From Alphaproteobacteria bacterium (GTDB lineage: Bacteria; Pseudomonadota; Alphaproteobacteria; SHVP01): a stretch of 10,149 nucleotides of DNA. The position numbers and the translations under genes were made by a program. The stretch lies in contig SHVP01000084.1 in assembly GCA_009694165.1 (NCBI GenBank), positions 1 through 10,149 of the forward strand. Reading direction: 5' to 3'. The notes under the pieces are model-generated. The model was not told the DNA's origin. It worked only from the letters and a program-made list of their open reading frames with translations, and searched no databases. Numbering within the stretch: position 1 is the first letter of the stretch; the number at the start of each line of letters is the position of its first letter. This document shows, piece after piece, positions 7,114-10,149 of the stretch.

Positions 7114-7680
7114 TCAGGACGAAAGGCGTTTCGGCCACACCTTTGTCGCCTCGTGGCCGTTAGCCCCCTCGATCGCCACGTGATGAACGTCGCTGCCGAT
7201 GGCGAGCTTGCCATAGGCTTTACCGCGCACGCTGTTGCGGTGAAAAAACACTTCCTGGCCGTCGAGATCGACCAGGTAGCCGATCTCGCGCTCTGGTTCG
7301 AGCCGTACCACCTTGCCGATCAGGGCGGGTGGGTCGGCCGCCTCCACGACACCCTTACCGCGACGCCGCCGGCCATAGTCCTGCAACTGCCGCTTGATCG
7401 CCCGGAACGCGTCGCGGGCGGCGACGTAAACATCGGCATGGGACGCATCGGCCGCAGGGCTGCGGTTGGCGACGAGTTCCTCGCCGGGAACCGTCAGGTC
7501 GATACGCACCTGATAGAGCTTGCCCTTGTGTTGATGCCGGTGCGGCGCCTCGATCGAGACCCGGCAGGCCATGACGCGCTCGTGGAACTTGTCGAGCTTG
7601 GCGGCGTGCTCGCGGACGTATTGCTCGATTGCCGGCGACGGAGCGATATCCTTGAAGCTGATCTCAAGCGGGATCTTCAT
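7114..7680 (-). CDS. ribosome hibernation factor (HPF/RaiA family) with C-terminal cold-shock-like domain
   Basis: A 188-residue protein with two domains. Residues 1 to ~105 match the HPF/RaiA (sigma-54 modulation, S30Ae) fold: MKIPLEISFKDIAPSPAIEQ, then EHAAKLDKFHERVMACRVSI, and the basic helix VYVAARDAFRAIKRQLQDY (84-102). This domain binds the decoding centre of the 30S subunit and silences ribosomes in stress or stationary phase. Residues ~120-184 resemble a cold-shock domain: GKVVRLEPEREIGYL for the RNP1 region, DGQEVFFHRNSV (140-151) for RNP2, and the closing pattern L-x-x-G-x-x-V with EATKVWP. It differs from long HPF, whose tail is a dimerisation domain, so this may be an RNA-binding version. 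I chose ATG 7678-7680 because the conserved fold starts there and GAAAGG lies 8 bases upstream; the frame is open to 7782, but that extension covers the probable promoter. A CRP/FNR-type palindrome upstream suggests low-oxygen or stress induction. Confidence 0.9.
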   Translation of the reverse strand: MKIPLEISFKDIAPSPAIEQYVREHAAKLDKFHERVMACRVSIEAPHRHQHKGKLYQVRIDLTVPGEELVANRSPAADASHADVYVAARDAFRAIKRQLQDYGRRRRGKGVVEAADPPALIGKVVRLEPEREIGYLVDLDGQEVFFHRNSVRGKAYGKLAIGSDVHHVAIEGANGHEATKVWPKRLSS

Positions 7681-7741
7681 GACCGCTACCTTTCGAGGAA
7701 CCAGTCCGGTGCCGGAACTCGGCGCGCCGGCACCACGGCTC

Positions 7742-7747
7742 ACTCTA
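7742..7747 (-). promoter_or_regulatory. possible -10 element of the hibernation factor gene
   Basis: The minus strand reads TAGAGT (4 of 6 matches to TATAAT), 21 bases after the CRP/FNR-type palindrome at 7769-7782. That spacing is close to what a class II (box at about -41.5) activated promoter needs. It would give a leader of roughly 55 bases. Confidence 0.35.
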
Positions 7748-7768
7748 GAGCGGACGGCCGCCGCTTCG

Positions 7769-7782
7769 TTGACTTGGCTCAA
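7769..7782. promoter_or_regulatory. CRP/FNR-family binding site upstream of the hibernation factor gene
   Basis: TTGACTTGGCTCAA fits the core palindrome TTGA-N6-TCAA that FNR, Anr, FixK and Dnr proteins recognise; only the inner base of each half-site differs from TTGAT-N4-ATCAA. It lies in the 111-base gap between the solute-binding protein stop (7792) and the hibernation factor ATG (7680), centred about 95 bases before that ATG, with a -10-like element at a fitting distance. This is where an activator site for the downstream gene would be expected. Confidence 0.6.
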
Positions 7783-7791
7783 CGACCTCGG

Positions 7792-9228
7792 TCAGTCGGC
7801 CAGGCTCCATTTTTCATACAGCATGGTGCGATGCCAGCTGGTGAAATCCTTCACCCGTTTGTTCGCCGCGAACACGTCGATCCCGTTGAACAGATAGATG
7901 GCGAGCGCATCCTCGTTGGCCGCCTTCATCAGGTTCTTGACGATCGCCTCGCGCTTGGTCGGATCCACCTCGACATTGGCCTGGTGCAGCAACGGCATGT
8001 GACGGTCGACGCAAACAAACTGTGCTGAATAGGCGCACGAGTACCAGGCGAACGGGCGCGTCGCGTCCATAAACGGATCGACCGACGGCGAAAACCCGGT
8101 GCCGATGCCCTCCCAGTTGCCGACCCGCAGCTTGGCGACCCAATCCGAGAACGGCACCACCCGCATGTCGACCTTGATCCCGATCTTGCCCATCGCGTCG
8201 GCGACATAGGTGTAGAACTCGCGGTCGCGCGGAATGACGCCAGTCATCACCTCGGCCACCATCTGAAAGCCGTTCGGATAGCCCGCGTCGGCCAATAGCT
8301 TCTTCGCGCGGTCGGGGTCGTAGGGATAGGGTTTCACGTCGGGATTGAAGCCATAGGTCGAGGGGGTGGCCGGTTGTCCCGAGGGTTCGGTCAGACCGTT
8401 CATCAGGCCCTCGGTCAGGGCCTTGCGATCGATTGCGTAGTTGACGGCCTGGCGGACGCGGACGTCCTGGAAGGGCGATCCCTTGGCGCCAAAGGCGCCC
8501 TTGGGGTCTTTGGTGAACAGGACGAAGGTGACGACATTGGGCGCGCGCCCGGTGATCACCTGGTGCCCGGCGTTCTTGACCTGGCCGATGTCGTCGGGCG
8601 TCATCGCCATGACGAAATCGACCTGATCGGAAACCAGCGCCTGCAGCCGTGCGGCAGCCTCGGGCAGTTCGACAAATTTGAGTGTCTTGATCTTGCCGGG
8701 CCGCCAGGACTTGTCGAATGCGGCGAACTCGGCGTCATTGTCGTTCCAACTGGTCACCAGCCACGAACCGCTCGTCACCGGCTTGGCGGTATAGGCCTCG
8801 ATGCTGTCGCGCCAAGCCTTGGGCTCGATGAAATAGATACCGGAAACGCGGCGCACCAGCAGCGGATCGGGGGTCTTTGTCTTGATCTCGAGCGTCCGCT
8901 CATCGAGTGCCTTGACCGAATCGAACCCGGCGGCATCGAGTTTGGCGCCATTGGAGAAGACGACGTTCGCGCGCGACGTGAACCGCCACGTCAGCGGATC
9001 GACGATCTCCCATTTCTCGGCGAGCCAGGGAACCGCTTGCCCCTGTCCGTCGGTACGGGTGAGCGAATCGTAGAGCCCATCCCAGAAGTAGGTCGCCGGA
9101 ACCGTGGCGGCCATGAACGGGTTGCCGCGCGTCGGCGCCTTCGAGTAGACACCGATTCGCAACGTGTCCTTCGGACCCGCCGCCAAACTGCCATCTGTCC
9201 AAGCGAATGCACCCATCGCCGCAATCAC
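7792..9228 (-). CDS. ABC transporter solute-binding protein, family 5 (dipeptide/nickel/oligopeptide type), possibly defective
   Basis: A 478-residue protein from GTG 9226-9228, shorter than the ~510-540 usual for the family. Family 5 features include DTLRIGVYSKAPTRGNPF (21-38), a lobe-I stretch GLYDSLTRTDGQGQAVPWLAEKWE (51-74), VRQAVNYAIDRKAL (258-271), PYDPDRAKKLLADAGYPNGF (302-321), and YLFNGIDVFAANKRVKDF near the end. It should bind peptides or similar solutes in the periplasm and deliver them to a permease, but no permease or ATPase gene of that class is in the window. Two oddities. First, after FSNGAKLDAA (91-100) the sequence jumps to GFDSVKALDERTLEI, skipping the helical segment that family members have there (roughly 25-50 residues). 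Second, GTG has no ribosome-binding site and would cut the signal peptide; reading on to ATA 9259-9261 restores a basic start (VHFGR) and a full hydrophobic core ending in SLAA-G, with GGGAGGG just upstream. So the true start may be ATA, or the gene may be decaying. Confidence 0.85.
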   Translation of the reverse strand: MIAAMGAFAWTDGSLAAGPKDTLRIGVYSKAPTRGNPFMAATVPATYFWDGLYDSLTRTDGQGQAVPWLAEKWEIVDPLTWRFTSRANVVFSNGAKLDAAGFDSVKALDERTLEIKTKTPDPLLVRRVSGIYFIEPKAWRDSIEAYTAKPVTSGSWLVTSWNDNDAEFAAFDKSWRPGKIKTLKFVELPEAAARLQALVSDQVDFVMAMTPDDIGQVKNAGHQVITGRAPNVVTFVLFTKDPKGAFGAKGSPFQDVRVRQAVNYAIDRKALTEGLMNGLTEPSGQPATPSTYGFNPDVKPYPYDPDRAKKLLADAGYPNGFQMVAEVMTGVIPRDREFYTYVADAMGKIGIKVDMRVVPFSDWVAKLRVGNWEGIGTGFSPSVDPFMDATRPFAWYSCAYSAQFVCVDRHMPLLHQANVEVDPTKREAIVKNLMKAANEDALAIYLFNGIDVFAANKRVKDFTSWHRTMLYEKWSLAD

Positions 9229-9258
9229 GCCGATGATCGTCGTCCTACCAAAATGAAC

Positions 9259-9272
9259 TATTCAGCCCTCCC
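9259..9272 (-). promoter_or_regulatory. strong Shine-Dalgarno placed before an ATA codon
   Basis: The minus strand reads GGGAGGG-CTGA-ATA. The Shine-Dalgarno (9266-9272) is the best in this run and sits about 5 bases from ATA (9259-9261), the first codon after the TGA that ends the upstream small protein. No ATG, GTG or TTG in the solute-binding protein frame lies at a useful distance; the first GTG is over 30 bases downstream. It suggests ATA initiation or a mutated ATG. Confidence 0.55.
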
Positions 9273-9480
9273 GTTCCCGATCCAAGCATTTCGCTTCCAG
9301 ATGCTCACCCCAATCTCTCGGATGCGCTGTTAGTCTACGCTTGTCCACCCAACGTCGCACGGTAGGACCCGCGTAGTAGGCGGCGGAGACGACTACTGCA
9401 ATCACGAGAACCAGCGCCACGATCGTGGGGTCGCGATCAAGAACCAAGGCTTCGAGAATGATTTTGACCAGGTTAAGCAT
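9262..9480 (-). CDS. small single-pass membrane protein of unknown function (72 aa)
   Basis: ATG 9478-9480 to TGA 9262-9264. I do not recognise a family. Residues 1-14 (MLNLVKIILEALVL) are amphipathic or weakly hydrophobic, and 19-38 (TIVALVLVIAVVVSAAYYAG) form a clear transmembrane helix followed at once by a basic patch, VRRWVDKRR (41-49). By the positive-inside rule the tail would be cytoplasmic. The tail (50-72) is charged, with TAHPRDWGEHLEAK. AGGA about 10 bases before the ATG is a plausible ribosome-binding site. The stop directly abuts the apparent start of the solute-binding protein, and the last codons carry that gene's Shine-Dalgarno, which argues for a translated, coupled gene. 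Against it: the length is short, many third positions are A or T, unlike the neighbours, and the same frame stays open antisense to the enzyme gene at the right edge, so chance cannot be ruled out. Confidence 0.55.
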   Translation of the reverse strand: MLNLVKIILEALVLDRDPTIVALVLVIAVVVSAAYYAGPTVRRWVDKRRLTAHPRDWGEHLEAKCLDREREG

Positions 9481-9621
9481 GAAGCCATCCTGCCGACACC
9501 TAGCCCCACATTCGATCCCCGCACGATGGTGCCGGGTTTCGACCAACGGCGCCAGATGGGCTTGCGCGCGGGCGGAAACTCCCCGACCATGCCGGCTCCT
9601 GCCCCGTTGAGCGCACCAATC
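9481..9621. promoter_or_regulatory. divergent intergenic region before the ThDP enzyme gene
   Basis: About 140 bases between the small membrane protein gene (leftward) and the acetolactate synthase-like gene (rightward). It should hold both promoters, but I see no convincing -35/-10 pair or palindrome. In-frame ATGs at 9556 and 9589 mean the enzyme gene could begin inside it. Confidence 0.35.
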
Positions 9622-10149
9622 ATGTCCCCGTCTCCCCGTACCGGCGCTCGCCTCATCGTCGATGCCCTGCGACAGCACGGCGTCGACACCATCTTTCAGG
9701 TTCCGGGCGAGAGTTTTCTCGCCGTCCTCGACAGCCTGCTCGACGCCGCCACCGATATCCGCACCATCACCTGCCGCCACGAATCGGGCGCCGCCAACAT
9801 GGCCGACGCCTACGGCAAGCTGACGGGGCGACCGGGCATCGCCTTCGTCACCCGCGGGCCCGGGGCCTGCCATGCGAGCGTCGGGGTGCACGTCGCCAAG
9901 CAGGACTCCTCGCCGATGATCCTGTTCGTCGGGCAGGTCGAAACCTACGCCCTCGGCCGCGACGCTTTTCAGGAAGTCGACATCGCGCAGATGTTCGGCT
10001 GGACCGCAAAATGGGCGGCCGACATTCCGCACGTCGATCTCATTCCCGAATACATCAGCCGGGCCTTTCACCTCGCGACCTCGGGTCGCCTGGGGCCGGT
10101 GGTGCTGGGCCTGCCCGAGGACATCCAGATCGCGACCAGTCTGGTGGCC
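9622..10149 (+). CDS. thiamine-diphosphate-dependent enzyme, acetolactate synthase large-subunit type (3' end outside window)
   Basis: The frame is open to the window edge, giving the first 176 residues of a protein that is normally ~550-600 long. It matches the N-terminal (PYR) domain of ThDP enzymes: RTGARLIVDALRQHGVDTIF (6-25), VPGESFLAVLDSL (27-39), CRHESGAANMADAYGK (51-66) with the catalytic Glu54 that activates the cofactor, TRGPGACHASVGV (77-89), and GRDAFQEVD (112-120). The first two match acetohydroxyacid synthase-like proteins, which decarboxylate pyruvate or another 2-oxoacid and join it to an acceptor. Without the rest of the gene, true biosynthetic synthase cannot be told from catabolic relatives such as oxalyl-CoA decarboxylase-like, sulfoacetaldehyde acetyltransferase-like or glyoxylate carboligase-like enzymes; no small regulatory subunit gene is visible. 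I chose ATG 9622 because it begins a few residues before the conserved start; in-frame ATGs at 9589 and 9556 would add 11 or 22 residues, and none of the three has a strong ribosome-binding site. Confidence 0.9.
   Translation, partial: MSPSPRTGARLIVDALRQHGVDTIFQVPGESFLAVLDSLLDAATDIRTITCRHESGAANMADAYGKLTGRPGIAFVTRGPGACHASVGVHVAKQDSSPMILFVGQVETYALGRDAFQEVDIAQMFGWTAKWAADIPHVDLIPEYISRAFHLATSGRLGPVVLGLPEDIQIATSLVA

Noticed and set aside
7153..9333. Plus-strand open frames of 291 and 319 codons opposite the hibernation factor and solute-binding protein genes
   Set aside because: They are mirror frames of well-supported genes, with no motifs and no ribosome-binding sites of note.
9481..10071. Upstream part of the 269-codon minus-strand frame that includes the small membrane protein
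   Set aside because: This part is antisense to the ThDP enzyme, which has clear family motifs. Only the 72 codons from ATG 9480 fall outside it and look like a membrane protein.
1..10149. CRISPR arrays, tRNA or rRNA genes, insertion sequences, phage or defence genes
   Set aside because: I saw no spaced direct repeats, tRNA-like segments, transposase motifs or terminal inverted repeats.

Overview
The window is GC-rich and densely coded, with little space between genes. Gene content and protein style suggest an alphaproteobacterium: a hibernation factor with a cold-shock-like tail, CRP/FNR-type boxes of the TTGA-N6-TCAA kind, several enzyme families common in Rhodospirillales and Hyphomicrobiales, and Ala/Arg/Gly-rich proteins. 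This placement is an inference, since no rRNA or marker gene is present. I see no tRNA, rRNA, CRISPR array, insertion sequence or phage gene. No stretch longer than about 150 bases lacks a plausible gene.

Layout. Bases 2-631 (+) hold the C-terminal part of a gamma-glutamyltransferase-family protein. Facing it is a minus-strand run read from 5120 down to 740: a DHA2-type 14-helix drug:H+ antiporter, a class I SAM methyltransferase with a long N-terminal extension, a GNAT acetyltransferase and a quinone-oxidoreductase-like MDR enzyme. The methyltransferase and acetyltransferase genes are 7 bases apart and the other gaps are 61-97 bases, so this may be one operon for modifying and exporting some small molecule. 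The substrate is unknown. A classical SDR oxidoreductase (5240-6025, +) diverges from the antiporter gene.

A second minus-strand run goes from 9480 down to 6064: a 72-residue one-helix membrane protein, a family 5 (dipeptide/nickel type) ABC solute-binding protein, a ribosome hibernation factor (HPF/RaiA) with a cold-shock-like C-terminal domain, and an ABC-exporter-type transmembrane domain with no ATPase domain. Diverging at the right end is the start of a thiamine-diphosphate enzyme of the acetolactate synthase type (9622 to the window edge, +).

Most interesting points. (1) The hibernation factor has a TTGA-N6-TCAA palindrome upstream, and the ATPase-less transporter gene has a half-matching box. 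Both suggest control by an oxygen- or redox-responsive CRP/FNR regulator and link the two genes. (2) The solute-binding protein gene appears to have lost its normal start codon: a strong Shine-Dalgarno points at ATA, which restores a full signal peptide. It also appears to lack roughly 25-50 residues after residue 100, so it may be decaying or unusual. (3) The small membrane protein ends exactly where the solute-binding protein should begin, and its last codons contain that gene's ribosome-binding site.
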